Origin: Solimonas sp.
Lineage (GTDB): Bacteria > Pseudomonadota > Gammaproteobacteria > Nevskiales > Nevskiaceae
Assembly: GCA_030149365.1 (NCBI GenBank)
Contig: JASBRP010000053.1
Location: forward strand, 1 to 55,858
Reading direction: 5' to 3'
Length of the DNA: 55,858 nucleotides
A program made the translations under genes and the position numbers. The notes beneath the pieces are model-generated. The model made no database searches and was not told the DNA's origin. It worked only from the letters and a program-made list of their open reading frames with translations. Of the stretch, positions 17,453 to 25,629 are shown piece after piece. The stretch's first letter is position 1. Each line of letters begins with the position of its first letter.

Positions 17453-20265
17453 TCCGCTCCGCACTCCTGCTGGGCCTGCTGCTGGCGAGCGCCGCGGCGG
17501 TCGCGGCCGACGCCGTCTCCACCGTGGGCTCGGTCACCGAGAACAACGGCCTGTCGAAGAACGGCTGGCTGCTGGTGCGCACGCCCAGCATCCTGCGCGT
17601 GACGGGCTCGGATCAGGTCACGCCCGATCTGCGCCAGGCGCTGGAGCAGTACGACCGCATCCAGGAACTCGGCGATATCGATCCTGCGATCCGGGCCGAG
17701 GCCCTGCGCCGCTCGGCCGACCTGCGCATCCAGCTCGCCGAGTCCGGAGAGATGGACCCTGTGGAGCTGGACAAGGCGGTGACGGCCTATCGCCGCTTGC
17801 TGTCCGAGCAGCCGGACTACGTGCGTGCCGACCGCGTGCTCTACCAGCTGGCCCGTGCCAGCGAGATGCGCGGCGATGAGGCGCAGGCCATCGCCAGCCT
17901 GAAGCAACTCGGCCAGCGCTATCCGCAGTCGATCCGCCGTGCCGACGCGCAGTTCCGCGCCGCCGAACTGCTCTACCGCGACCGCCGCTACGCCGAGGCC
18001 GAGTCGCAGTATCGCGAGGTGGTGGCCCTGGGCAGCAAGACGCCGCTGTTCGAGCCGGCGCAGTACAAGTACGCCTGGTCGCTGCTGCAGCAGTCCAGGC
18101 ACGAGCAGGCCTTGCCGGTGTTCATTGACGTGCTGGAGCGCGAGCTGCCGCCCGGTGAGCTGAGCGATCCCAAGGCGGCGCTCGCCGCCGTGCGCAGTGG
18201 ACGGGCCGAATTGGCCGGCGATGCGCTGCGCGGTATCGGGATCTCGCTGACGGCACTGGGCGGCGGTGCCGCGCTCAACCGCCAGTTCGCACGATCCGGC
18301 GAGCCGCGCTTCGCCGCGCTGCTGCATGCGGCACTGGGCGAGCAGTTGCTGGAGAAGCGCCGCTACACCGACGCCGCCGGCAGCTACCTGGCCTTCATCG
18401 AACGCCATCCGCGCCATGCGCTGGCACCGGGCTTCCAGCGCCAGGCCATCGCCGCCTATGAGCGCGGTGGATTCACCGAGCAACTGGTCGCCGCCAAGGA
18501 AACCTATGTGCGCGAGTACGCACCGGGCAGCGCCTACTGGGCCGCGGCCGCGGCGCCGGCCGAGGTGCAGGCGCAGGTGCGCCAGGACATCGAGGAACTC
18601 GGGCGCTACTACCATGCCGGCGCGCAGCGTGCCGCGCCGGGACCCTTGCGCCAGGCGCAATTCCTGAAGGCAGCCGACTGGTACGGCCGCTGGCTGTCGC
18701 TGTACCCGCAGGATACCCAGGCGCCGGCCATCCACCTGACGATGGCCGATGCCCTGCTCGACGGCGGTCGCGCGGACGAAGCCGCGCGCCAGTACGCCCG
18801 CGTGGCCTACGACTACCCCGTGCATGCGCGCAGTGCCGAGGCCGCCTACGCCGCGGTGCAGGCCTGGCAGCAGGCGGCGGCAATGCCGGCGGCGCGTAGC
18901 GGCGCGCTGCGCGAATCGGTGACGGCGAGCCTCAAGCTGGCCGAGCGCCATCCGCAGCACCCGCAGCGCTTTACCGTACTGGCGCGTGCCGCCGGCGATC
19001 TTTACGAGCTGGGTGATCATGCACAGGCGGTGGCGCAGGCCCAGCGCGTGCTGGACGGCTCCGCGCAGTTGCCGCCGGACCTGGCGCGCAGCGTGCTGGG
19101 CATCGTGGCCGACGCAAGGTATGCGCAGAAGCAGTACGCCGAAGCCGAGACCGCTTACGCCGCGCTGCTGCAGCGTGTGCCCGCCGGCGATGCGGCGCGG
19201 CAGGCGACGGTCGAGCAGCTCGCCGCTTCCATCTACCGCCAGGGCGAGGCGGCGCGCGGCGCGGGTGACCTGCGCGCCGCCGCGGCGGCCTTCCAGCGTG
19301 TCGGCCGTGCGGCGCCCGAGGCCGGCATCCGCGCCACCGCCGACTACGACGCGGCGGCCGCACTGATCGCGCTGCAGGACTGGCCGCAGGCGCAGGCGGC
19401 TCTGGAGACCTTCCGGCAGCGCTACCCGCAGCAGTCGCTGCTGCCGGAGGTAGACCGCAAGCTGGCGGTGGCCTACCAGAAGGGCGGCCGTCCGGCGCAG
19501 GCGGCCGATGCCTATGCCCGCATCGCGGCTCGCGCCGAGGAGGCGCCGGCGTTGCGGCGCGATGCCGCCTGGCTCGCCGCGGAACTCTACGGCGAGGCGC
19601 GCATGCCGCCCGCCAGCCAGCGCGCCTACGAAGACTACCTTTCGCGCTATCCGCAGCCGCTGGAACAGGCCCAGCAGGCACGCCGCCGCCTGGCCGACCT
19701 GGCCCGTGACGATGCGGCGCGCTATCAGCGCTGGCTCGGCGAGCTGGTGGATGCCGATGCGCGTGGTGGTTCGGCGCGCACGGCGCAGACCCGGCTGCTG
19801 GCGGCGCAGGCCAGCCTGGAGCTGGGCCGCGTCGAGGCGGCGAAGGCGCGCGCGCTGGCGCTGCGCTCGCCGGTGGAGAAGACCTTGCCGGCGCGCAAGG
19901 CGGCCACGGAGCGCGCCATCGCCGGCCTCAACCGTGCCGCCGGCTACGGCTTTGCGGAGGTCACCACCGCCGCCACCTATGACATCGGTGGCGTCTGGCG
20001 CGACTTCGGCCGTGCCCTGCTGGCCTCCGAGCGCCCGCGCGAGCTGCAGGGCGAGGCGCTGGAGGAGTACGAGCTGCTGCTGGAGGAGCAGTCCTATCCC
20101 TTCGAGGAAAAGGCGATCCAGGCCCACGAGATGAACCTGCAGCGCCTGCGCCAGGGCCTGTGGGACGAGTCGATCCGCCGCAGCAGCTGGGCGCTAGCGG
20201 AACTTGCGCCCGCCCGCTACGGCAAGCAGGACCAGAGGGAGACGAACTATGAAGCGCTGCGCTGA
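17449..20265 (+). CDS. Large periplasmic TPR protein
   Basis: A 938-residue protein with a signal peptide (residues 1-20) followed by about fifteen or more tetratricopeptide-like repeats through almost the whole length, for example ALEQYDRIQELGDIDPAIRA, AAELLYRDRRYAEAESQYRE and ADAYARIAARAEEAPALRRD. Such solenoids scaffold protein complexes. In Myxococcus gliding (Glt/Agl) and in some Vibrio/Shewanella TonB systems, periplasmic TPR proteins are encoded with ExbB/ExbD-type motors; the same arrangement here suggests a partner that links the inner-membrane motor to the outer membrane. Overlaps the upstream gene by four bases and the downstream lipoprotein gene by 17. Confidence 0.88.
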   Translation: MIRSALLLGLLLASAAAVAADAVSTVGSVTENNGLSKNGWLLVRTPSILRVTGSDQVTPDLRQALEQYDRIQELGDIDPAIRAEALRRSADLRIQLAESGEMDPVELDKAVTAYRRLLSEQPDYVRADRVLYQLARASEMRGDEAQAIASLKQLGQRYPQSIRRADAQFRAAELLYRDRRYAEAESQYREVVALGSKTPLFEPAQYKYAWSLLQQSRHEQALPVFIDVLERELPPGELSDPKAALAAVRSGRAELAGDALRGIGISLTALGGGAALNRQFARSGEPRFAALLHAALGEQLLEKRRYTDAAGSYLAFIERHPRHALAPGFQRQAIAAYERGGFTEQLVAAKETYVREYAPGSAYWAAAAAPAEVQAQVRQDIEELGRYYHAGAQRAAPGPLRQAQFLKAADWYGRWLSLYPQDTQAPAIHLTMADALLDGGRADEAARQYARVAYDYPVHARSAEAAYAAVQAWQQAAAMPAARSGALRESVTASLKLAERHPQHPQRFTVLARAAGDLYELGDHAQAVAQAQRVLDGSAQLPPDLARSVLGIVADARYAQKQYAEAETAYAALLQRVPAGDAARQATVEQLAASIYRQGEAARGAGDLRAAAAAFQRVGRAAPEAGIRATADYDAAAALIALQDWPQAQAALETFRQRYPQQSLLPEVDRKLAVAYQKGGRPAQAADAYARIAARAEEAPALRRDAAWLAAELYGEARMPPASQRAYEDYLSRYPQPLEQAQQARRRLADLARDDAARYQRWLGELVDADARGGSARTAQTRLLAAQASLELGRVEAAKARALALRSPVEKTLPARKAATERAIAGLNRAAGYGFAEVTTAATYDIGGVWRDFGRALLASERPRELQGEALEEYELLLEEQSYPFEEKAIQAHEMNLQRLRQGLWDESIRRSSWALAELAPARYGKQDQRETNYEALR

Positions 20266-20884
20266 ACACTGCGCCGTGGCAGTGCTGGCCCTGGGGTTGG
20301 CGGCCTGTGCCGGCGGCCCCGCGCCGCGCCCCCAGCCACCGGCGCCGCCGGCGGCACAGAAGACGGCTCCGGCTCCGGTGCCCGCAGGCAAGGCCGAGCA
20401 GCGTTACCAGGAGGCGCTGGCCTTGCTGAAGAATGGCCAGCGCAAGCCGGCGCAGGAGCTGCTGCTGGCGCTGACGCGCGAACAGCCTGAGTTATCCGGC
20501 CCCTGGACCACGCTGGGCATCAGCCAGGCGCAGGGCAAGCAGCGCGACGCCGCCATCGCCAGCTTCACGCGTGCGGTGGCTGCCAATCCGCGCAACGCCA
20601 CGGCGTACAACTGGCTCGGCAGCCTCCATCGCGAGTCCGGCAACTTCGCGGCGTCCGAGCAGGCCTACCTGAAGGCCCTGGCGGCACAAGCGGACTACGC
20701 GGCCGCCCACTTGAACCTGGCGATCCTCTACGACGTGTCGATGAAGCGCCCGCAGCAGGCCCTGTCTTACTACCGCAGCTACCAGCAGTTCAAGGGGGGC
20801 GAGAACCTGATCGTCAGTGCCTGGATCAAGGAACTCGAAGCGGCGCAGCCGCCACCGGTGAGCGTCGCCGGGGCACGGCCATGA
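20249..20884 (+). CDS. TPR lipoprotein
   Basis: A 211-residue lipoprotein. The signal peptide ends in the lipobox LAAC at about residue 20, then a Pro/Ala-rich spacer (PAPRPQPPAPPAAQKTAPA) and about four TPR units (for example ALALLKNGQRKPAQELLLAL and ESGNFAASEQAYLKALAAQA). ATG at 20249 with AGGGAGA just upstream; the gene begins inside the end of the preceding one. It probably anchors the TPR complex in the outer membrane. Confidence 0.88.
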   Translation: MKRCAEHCAVAVLALGLAACAGGPAPRPQPPAPPAAQKTAPAPVPAGKAEQRYQEALALLKNGQRKPAQELLLALTREQPELSGPWTTLGISQAQGKQRDAAIASFTRAVAANPRNATAYNWLGSLHRESGNFAASEQAYLKALAAQADYAAAHLNLAILYDVSMKRPQQALSYYRSYQQFKGGENLIVSAWIKELEAAQPPPVSVAGARP

Positions 20885-21156
20885 GGAGCGTGCTGCTGCT
20901 GTGGCTGTGCCTGTCTTGCGCCCCGGCCGTGGCACAGCCTCCCGCGACCGAGGCCGGCACCACCATCGTCGGCGAGCAAGAATCGGCGGTCGGGCTGTTC
21001 CTGACGCCCTGGCAGGATGAACGCGCCAGCAATCTTGATCGCCCTCCCTCGCGCCTGTCGCCCGCCTCGCCAGACGCCGGCTCCTTCGCCGCCAGCGCCG
21101 CGGCCTACGAGGCGCAATGGGGCTACCGGCGCGAGCAGTTGCAGCGCGTGCATTGA
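20881..21156 (+). CDS. Small secreted protein in the ExbBD operon
   Basis: A 91-residue protein with a signal peptide (MRSVLLLWLCLSCAPAVAQ). The mature part is only about 72 residues, polar, Ser/Ala/Pro-rich, with the stretch TTIVGEQESAVGLFLTPW and an aromatic C-terminus (YEAQWGYRREQLQRVH). No family recognised. The ATGA overlap with the upstream gene and the 18-base gap to exbB place it firmly in the operon. Confidence 0.7.
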   Translation: MRSVLLLWLCLSCAPAVAQPPATEAGTTIVGEQESAVGLFLTPWQDERASNLDRPPSRLSPASPDAGSFAASAAAYEAQWGYRREQLQRVH

Positions 21157-21174
21157 TTCAACGGAGAAACCCGC

Positions 21175-21819
21175 ATGGACACCTTCGAACCCCTGGCCCG
21201 CTTCTTCAACAGCGGGGGCATCTTCATGTACCCCATCGCGATCACGCTGGCCCTGGCGCTGGCCGTCGCGGTGGAGCGCTTCTTCTTCCTGATGCGCTGG
21301 CGCCGCGACAACCGACGGCTGTGGTCGGAGGTCTCGCCGCTGCTGGCGCAGGGCGACTTGGCCGCTGCCGAACTGCTCACCGCCAGCTCCGACACGGCGG
21401 TGGCGAAGATCCTGGCCAACGGCCTGGCGCAGACGCGCATCGACAGCCGGCGCAGCGAGCTGGAGATCGCCACCGAGGAAGGGCTGATGGAAGTGCTGCC
21501 GGCGATCGAGCGGCGCACGCACTACCTGGCCACCTTCTCCAACGTGGCCACGCTGCTGGGCCTGCTCGGCACCGTGCTCGGGCTGATCGGCGCCTTTGCC
21601 GCGCTGGGTGCCGCCGACGCTTCGCAAAAGGCCGACCTGCTCTCGGCAGGCATCTCCGAGGCCATGAACTGCACCGCCTTCGGGCTGATGGTGGCCATTC
21701 CCTCGTTGCTGCTGCATTCCTGGCTGCAGAGCCGCACCGGCGAACTGGTGGACAGCCTGGAGTCGGTCTGCTCGCGTTTCGTCAGCAGCATCTGCAATCC
21801 GGCACGGGCCGCCCGCTGA
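21175..21819 (+). CDS. exbB: MotA/TolQ/ExbB family proton channel protein
   Basis: A 214-residue inner-membrane protein with three membrane helices at about residues 17-41, 115-143 and 160-182. The second and third contain the family's channel motifs (LATFSNVATLLGLLGTVLGL and GISEAMNCTAFGLMVAIPSL). With ExbD it forms a proton-driven motor. It is followed by two exbD-type genes, an ExbB-ExbD-ExbD order also found in AglR-AglQ-AglS of Myxococcus gliding motors. Confidence 0.92.
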   Translation: MDTFEPLARFFNSGGIFMYPIAITLALALAVAVERFFFLMRWRRDNRRLWSEVSPLLAQGDLAAAELLTASSDTAVAKILANGLAQTRIDSRRSELEIATEEGLMEVLPAIERRTHYLATFSNVATLLGLLGTVLGLIGAFAALGAADASQKADLLSAGISEAMNCTAFGLMVAIPSLLLHSWLQSRTGELVDSLESVCSRFVSSICNPARAAR

Positions 21820-21829
21820 GGTCTGCGCG

Positions 21830-22372
21830 ATGAGCACCTGGTCCCTCGACGAAGACGAGTCGCCGCGTGGCAGACGCCGCGAGCGCCGGCAGCAGCGCCT
21901 GCTGCGCCAGGGCGACCAGGAGGAGCTGAACCTGGTGTCGATGATCGACGTCTTCGCCGTTCTGGTGTTCTTCCTGCTGGTCAGTGCCTCGGTTGGCGCC
22001 CTGAAGCTCAAGGTCTTCGGCCTGGACCTGCCGGCGCCCGGCGCTGCCGCTGCCGTGGCTCCCGTGCCGCCGGTGGTGCGGCTGCTGCCGGACGCGATAT
22101 GGGTGGAGGCGGCGCCGGCCCCGCTCCGGCAGCTGCCGCGCACGGCACAGGGGCATGACCTGGCAGGGCTGTCGGCGCTGCTGGTGCAGGCCAAGCAGGC
22201 TGCGCCGGCTCAGCAGCAGATCACACTGCTGGTCGATGCCGAGGTGTCCTATGACGAAGTGGTGCAGGTGATGGAAACCTTGCGCCGCACCCCCGTGGCA
22301 TTGCGCCGGATCGGGCTTCCCGCCGAGCTGTTCCCGCAGATCGCGCTCGGCGACGTGGAGCGCCGCACATGA
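21830..22372 (+). CDS. exbD: ExbD/TolR family protein, first copy
   Basis: A 180-residue single-pass protein. A basic cytoplasmic N-terminus (RRERRQQRLLRQGDQEE) precedes the membrane helix NLVSMIDVFAVLVFFLLVSA, whose Asp is the proton-carrying residue of this family. The periplasmic domain ends with LVDAEVSYDEVVQVMETLRR, the usual ExbD closing fold. Overlaps the second exbD by four bases. Confidence 0.92.
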   Translation: MSTWSLDEDESPRGRRRERRQQRLLRQGDQEELNLVSMIDVFAVLVFFLLVSASVGALKLKVFGLDLPAPGAAAAVAPVPPVVRLLPDAIWVEAAPAPLRQLPRTAQGHDLAGLSALLVQAKQAAPAQQQITLLVDAEVSYDEVVQVMETLRRTPVALRRIGLPAELFPQIALGDVERRT

Positions 22373-22848
22373 ATGCGCGCCAGCGCCAGCGCCGGCAAGC
22401 CCGCGAGTTGCGCCGCCGCTCGCGCCGCGCCGTCATCAACCTGGTGTCGATGATCGACGTGTTCGCGGTGCTGGTGTTCTTCCTGCTGGTGAACGCCCTG
22501 GTGGTGCAGGTCATCCCCACGCCGCCGACCCTGCAACTGCCGGCGGCCGCCATCAGCCCCGAGCCGCATCCATCCGTGGCGATCACGGTGGGTACCGAAG
22601 AGGTGCGCCTGGGTGACCGGGTAGTGCAACGCACGGCGGAGCTGCTGCGCGGTGACAGTGCAGGGCTGCGAGCCGCCCTGGCCGCAGTGCCGATGGCCAA
22701 CGGTGGCGATCGCGGCGAGATCAATATCCTGGCCGACAAGCGCGTTTCCTACCGGGCCCTGCGCGAGGTGATGAATGCCTGCAGCGACAACCGCTATGCG
22801 CAGGTCTCGCTGGCAGTGGCGGAGCGCGAGCCCGGAGATGGTGCATGA
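22369..22848 (+). CDS. exbD: ExbD/TolR family protein, second copy
   Basis: A 159-residue paralogue of the preceding gene. The basic tail RQRRQARELRRRSRR is followed by the helix NLVSMIDVFAVLVFFLLVNA, almost identical to the first copy, including the proton-carrying Asp. The periplasmic part differs more (NILADKRVSYRALREVMNAC), so the two probably form a heteromeric motor with ExbB. ATGA overlaps on both sides. Confidence 0.92.
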   Translation: MNARQRQRRQARELRRRSRRAVINLVSMIDVFAVLVFFLLVNALVVQVIPTPPTLQLPAAAISPEPHPSVAITVGTEEVRLGDRVVQRTAELLRGDSAGLRAALAAVPMANGGDRGEINILADKRVSYRALREVMNACSDNRYAQVSLAVAEREPGDGA

Positions 22849-23753
22849 CGGCGGCGGCCCTGCGCCTGGGCGACCAGTGGGGCATCACGGCCGCCACCGA
22901 CCGGCGCTTCCGTGCATTGTCGGTCGGTAGTCTCGTGCTGGTGCTGGCGACGATGCTGGTACTGCAGTCCTGGTCCTTCATGGAGCCGGAACCCGAGCCG
23001 GAGCCCTTGCGCGTCACGCTGCTGCCGCCACCGCCACCGCCACCACGTATGAAGCCTGCCGTCGAGCCGCCGGTGGCGAAGTCCTTGCCGAAGCCGGTGC
23101 CGAAACCCGCGCAGGCGCAAGCCAAGGCAACGCCTGCCATGCCGGCACCGCGGGAACTCGCTGCACGGTCCGGGCTGATGGCCATGCGGGACCAGCTTTC
23201 ATCGATGCGCGATAGCGCGGCGGTCGCCGGGCCGCCGGCGTTGCTGCGCGATTCGACCGCGTCCACCAGTAGCCGCCGCAGCGGCGAAACACTGGCGGCC
23301 TCGGCGGCCAGCGGCAGCAGCGGCATCGGTAGCGGGTCGCGCAGCGTCACGGCGGTGCAGGGCAGCGGCAGCATCGGTGCGCGGCGCACTGCGGAGGTTC
23401 AGAGTGCACTCGGCAGCGGCAAGGCGGGCGCCGGCGGATCGGGCGAGGATGCCGGCGGCTCGCGCTCACTCAAGGAACTGCAACTGGCCTTCGATCGCAA
23501 CAAGTCTTCGCTGTTCTCGATCTTCAGCCGCGCGGCGCGGGAGAGTGCCGATATCGGCGCCGGCAAGATCGTGGTCAGCCTCACGATTGCGCCCGATGGC
23601 TCGGTGACGCGCTGCGAGCTGGTTTCCAGCAGCTTCGGCAATCCCGAGCTGGAACAGAAGATCCTGCAGCGTGTACGCATGCTCAACTTTGGAGCGAAGA
23701 ACGTGCCGCCGTACACCTACGCCAACTACCCGATCAATTTCCTGCCGTCCTGA
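22845..23753 (+). CDS. TonB/AgmX-like periplasm-spanning protein
   Basis: A 302-residue protein. One membrane helix lies near residues 26-46 (SVGSLVLVLATMLVLQSW). A Pro-rich spacer follows (EPEPEPEPLRVTLLPPPPPP, then KPVPKPAQAQAK), next a Ser/Gly-rich unstructured region, and finally a C-terminal domain (about 205-302) of the AgmX/PglI-TonB type (LQLAFDRNKSSLFSIFSRAA, LTIAPDGSVTRCELVSSSFG). It should carry energy from the ExbB/ExbD motor to the outer membrane. The protein encoded at 780 has a matching C-terminal domain without the anchor. Last gene of the operon; the next sigma54 promoter starts 28 bases after its stop. Confidence 0.88.
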   Translation: MTAAALRLGDQWGITAATDRRFRALSVGSLVLVLATMLVLQSWSFMEPEPEPEPLRVTLLPPPPPPPRMKPAVEPPVAKSLPKPVPKPAQAQAKATPAMPAPRELAARSGLMAMRDQLSSMRDSAAVAGPPALLRDSTASTSSRRSGETLAASAASGSSGIGSGSRSVTAVQGSGSIGARRTAEVQSALGSGKAGAGGSGEDAGGSRSLKELQLAFDRNKSSLFSIFSRAARESADIGAGKIVVSLTIAPDGSVTRCELVSSSFGNPELEQKILQRVRMLNFGAKNVPPYTYANYPINFLPS

Positions 23754-23781
23754 AAGTGCCTCTGCGGCGCTGCAGCATATG

Positions 23782-23797
23782 TGGCATGGCGTTTGCT
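23782..23797 (+). promoter_or_regulatory. Sigma54 promoter of the DUF3034-globin operon
   Basis: TGGCATGGCGTTTGCT keeps the GG (23783-23784) and GC (23795-23796) twelve bases apart and differs from the consensus only at C6. The predicted transcription start is near 23808, 30 bases before the first leader hairpin. Confidence 0.85.
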
Positions 23798-23837
23798 TAG
23801 TTTGAGCCAGTGAGCCAGCAAGGCTCGCAAACAGGGA

Positions 23838-23919
23838 GCGGACAGAGTCGCCCGCCCCGAACGGACAGAGACGTCCACGTTGTCGGCATCGCAGCCGGCC
23901 AACGTGGACGTTTTTTTTT
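23838..23919 (+). ncRNA. ANTAR-type antitermination leader with intrinsic terminator
   Basis: Hairpin A: GCGGAC (23838-23843), loop AGAGTC, GCCCGC (23850-23855), with the same single mismatch position as hairpin B of the 15.6-kb leader. Hairpin B: GGAC (23863-23866), loop AGAGAC, GTCC (23873-23876). Both loops are A first, G fourth. The terminator is an 11-bp perfect stem (23871-23881 with 23901-23911) extended by six inner pairs and followed by nine T (23911-23919). Its 5-prime arm contains the GTCC of hairpin B, so the antiterminator and terminator folds exclude each other. Without antitermination a transcript of about 110 bases would result. Confidence 0.78.
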
Positions 23920-23975
23920 GGGCGGTTGGGACGCCGGAACGATTCCGGCGGTACCACAAAACAAGGAGTTTCAAG

Positions 23976-25019
23976 ATGAATGGGTCACAAGGGAGCAAGC
24001 TTCGCCTCTGGTCCTGCGCCGCAATCCTCGGCGCGACAGCGGCGATGCACAGCGGGGTGGCGTCTGCACAGTACAACGACGGCAAGGTCTTCCTGACCGG
24101 CGGCGTGTTCACGGTGGACGGAGCGGGTGGCGGCGGTGCCGTGCCCTGGGCGACCATCACGGGCTATGAGACCCGCGATGGCATCAACGGCGGCGTGGGC
24201 TACACCTATGCCAACCTGCCGGCACTGCAGTTGAACGTGTTCGGTGGCGCGATCGGCTTCTACGATCGCTTCGAGCTGTCCTACGCCACGCACAAGCTGT
24301 CGCTGAACCTGTCCAACCTGGATACGGTGGCGCTGCTGGATGAAATCCTGGGCCTGGGCCTGGGCACCGATCCCTGGAACTCCACGCTGCAGATGGACGT
24401 CTACGGTGCCAAGCTGCGCCTGTTCGGCGATGCGGTCTACACGTCCGACAGCTGGATCCCGCAGGTGGCCATCGGCGGCTTGTACAAGGAGAACACTACC
24501 GGCGAACTGGTGCGCACCCTGGGTGCGAGCAAGACCAAGGATTGGGAAGCCTACCTGGCCGCCACCAAGGTGTTCTTCCCGCTCAGCACGCTGGTCAATT
24601 TCACCGTGCGCTACACCTCCGCCAACCAGATCGGCCTGACCGGTTTCGGCGAATGCAGCGCGGACGGTTGCACCAACGACAAGGAGTTCCGCTTCGAGGC
24701 ATCCATCGCGCACCTGCTGAGCAAGAACACCGCGATCGGCTTCGAGTACCAGCAGCACGGCGGCAACCTCGACGGCAAGAGCGTCAGCCTGGCCGGTGGT
24801 GGCTTGCCCCTGGAAGGCCTGACCGATCTGCTGGGACCCCTGCTGCCGGGTGTCCAGACAGCCCTGACCCAGGAGAAGGAAAGCGACTGGATGGACGTGT
24901 TCTTCGCCTACGCGCCGAACAAGAACCTGTCCTTCGTCATTGCCTACCTGATGCTCGGCAACATCTCGGTGGCGCAGGACCAGAACGGCTTCTACATGTC
25001 GATGCACGCCACGTTCTGA
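23976..25019 (+). CDS. DUF3034 family outer-membrane protein
   Basis: A 347-residue exported protein (signal peptide about 1-31, ending GVASAQ). The mature N-terminus YNDGKVFLTGGVFTVDGAGG and GGGAVPWATITGYETRDG, then GFYDRFELSYA, GDAVYTSDSWIPQVAIG, YLAATKVF and a closing YAPNKNLSFVIAYLMLGNI are the recurring landmarks of DUF3034 as I know it. The repeated amphipathic strands and terminal Phe indicate an outer-membrane beta-barrel. ATG 23976 has AAGGAG nine bases upstream. It lies 57 bases beyond the leader terminator and 25 bases before the globin gene. No function is established for the family. Confidence 0.8.
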   Translation: MNGSQGSKLRLWSCAAILGATAAMHSGVASAQYNDGKVFLTGGVFTVDGAGGGGAVPWATITGYETRDGINGGVGYTYANLPALQLNVFGGAIGFYDRFELSYATHKLSLNLSNLDTVALLDEILGLGLGTDPWNSTLQMDVYGAKLRLFGDAVYTSDSWIPQVAIGGLYKENTTGELVRTLGASKTKDWEAYLAATKVFFPLSTLVNFTVRYTSANQIGLTGFGECSADGCTNDKEFRFEASIAHLLSKNTAIGFEYQQHGGNLDGKSVSLAGGGLPLEGLTDLLGPLLPGVQTALTQEKESDWMDVFFAYAPNKNLSFVIAYLMLGNISVAQDQNGFYMSMHATF

Positions 25020-25044
25020 TCGGCACTCATACAGGAGAAACATC

Positions 25045-25515
25045 ATGAAGCTTTCAAAGATCGGCCTCAGCCTCTTCACCGGCGCGGCGCTGCTGGCGGC
25101 CTCCGTCCAGCCCGCGTTCGCCGGGGAGCAGAAGACCAAGCCCATCCTCGGCATTCCCAAGAGCTCGCTCGACGACTTCGGCGGCGCGGCGGGCGTGCAT
25201 GCCTGGGTGGAGAGCCTGTTCTACTACATCATGCTCGACAACCGCATCAGCCACATCTTCCGCGAGTTCGGCAACGTGGAGCGCCAGATCGCGCTCAACA
25301 CCCAGCTCGAGCAGATGGTGCTGGGCGGCGCGGTCGAGTACCAGGGCGCCAGCATGAGTGCGGCGCACGCGGACCTGGGCATCACCATGACGCAGTTCAA
25401 CGCGGTAGTGGAAGCGGCCTACAACGCCTGCGAGCGCAACAACATTCCGTACAAGACCTGCAATCACCTGATCGCGGCGCTGGCGCCGTTCACCAGGGTG
25501 ATCGTCACCCGGTAA
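25045..25515 (+). CDS. Group 1 truncated haemoglobin with signal peptide (periplasmic)
   Basis: A 156-residue protein. Residues 1-27 are a clear Sec signal peptide (LSLFTGAALLAASVQPAFAG). The rest matches truncated haemoglobins of group 1: GGAAGVHAWVESLFYYIMLD, RQIALNTQLEQMVLGGAVEY, and SMSAAHADLGITMTQFNAVV, in which the His of AHADLGIT is the proximal haem ligand, ending LAPFTRVIV. Family members are usually cytoplasmic and bind O2 or NO, so export is unusual. Three Cys residues occur, two of them in the YNACERNNIPYKTCN segment. The start has AGGAGA at good spacing. A strong terminator follows. Confidence 0.88.
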   Translation: MKLSKIGLSLFTGAALLAASVQPAFAGEQKTKPILGIPKSSLDDFGGAAGVHAWVESLFYYIMLDNRISHIFREFGNVERQIALNTQLEQMVLGGAVEYQGASMSAAHADLGITMTQFNAVVEAAYNACERNNIPYKTCNHLIAALAPFTRVIVTR

Positions 25516-25572
25516 GGGCGTGGTGTCCTGGCCGGCGCTCCTCTCCTCGTCCGGTCCGGGTGCCGCAAACTG

Positions 25573-25610
25573 AAGAACCCCGTTGGGCTGGCCAACGGGG
25601 TTCTTTTTTT
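25573..25610 (+). terminator. Terminator between the globin and nsrR-like genes
   Basis: GAACCCCGTTGG (25575-25586) pairs perfectly with 25592-25603 over a 5-base loop and runs into seven further T. It ends the globin operon and, lying between convergent genes, may also stop the reverse-strand transcript. Confidence 0.92.
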
Positions 25611-25629
25611 CCGACAGCCTGGAGAGGAA

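Noticed and set aside
17383..20127. Reverse-strand 914-codon frame
   Set aside because: Antisense to the TPR gene at 17449; no ribosome binding site or recognisable domain.
23871..23919. Leader terminators as stand-alone sigma54-dependent small RNA genes
   Set aside because: Possible, but base sharing with ANTAR-type hairpins and the gene starts 50-57 bases downstream make attenuators the better reading.
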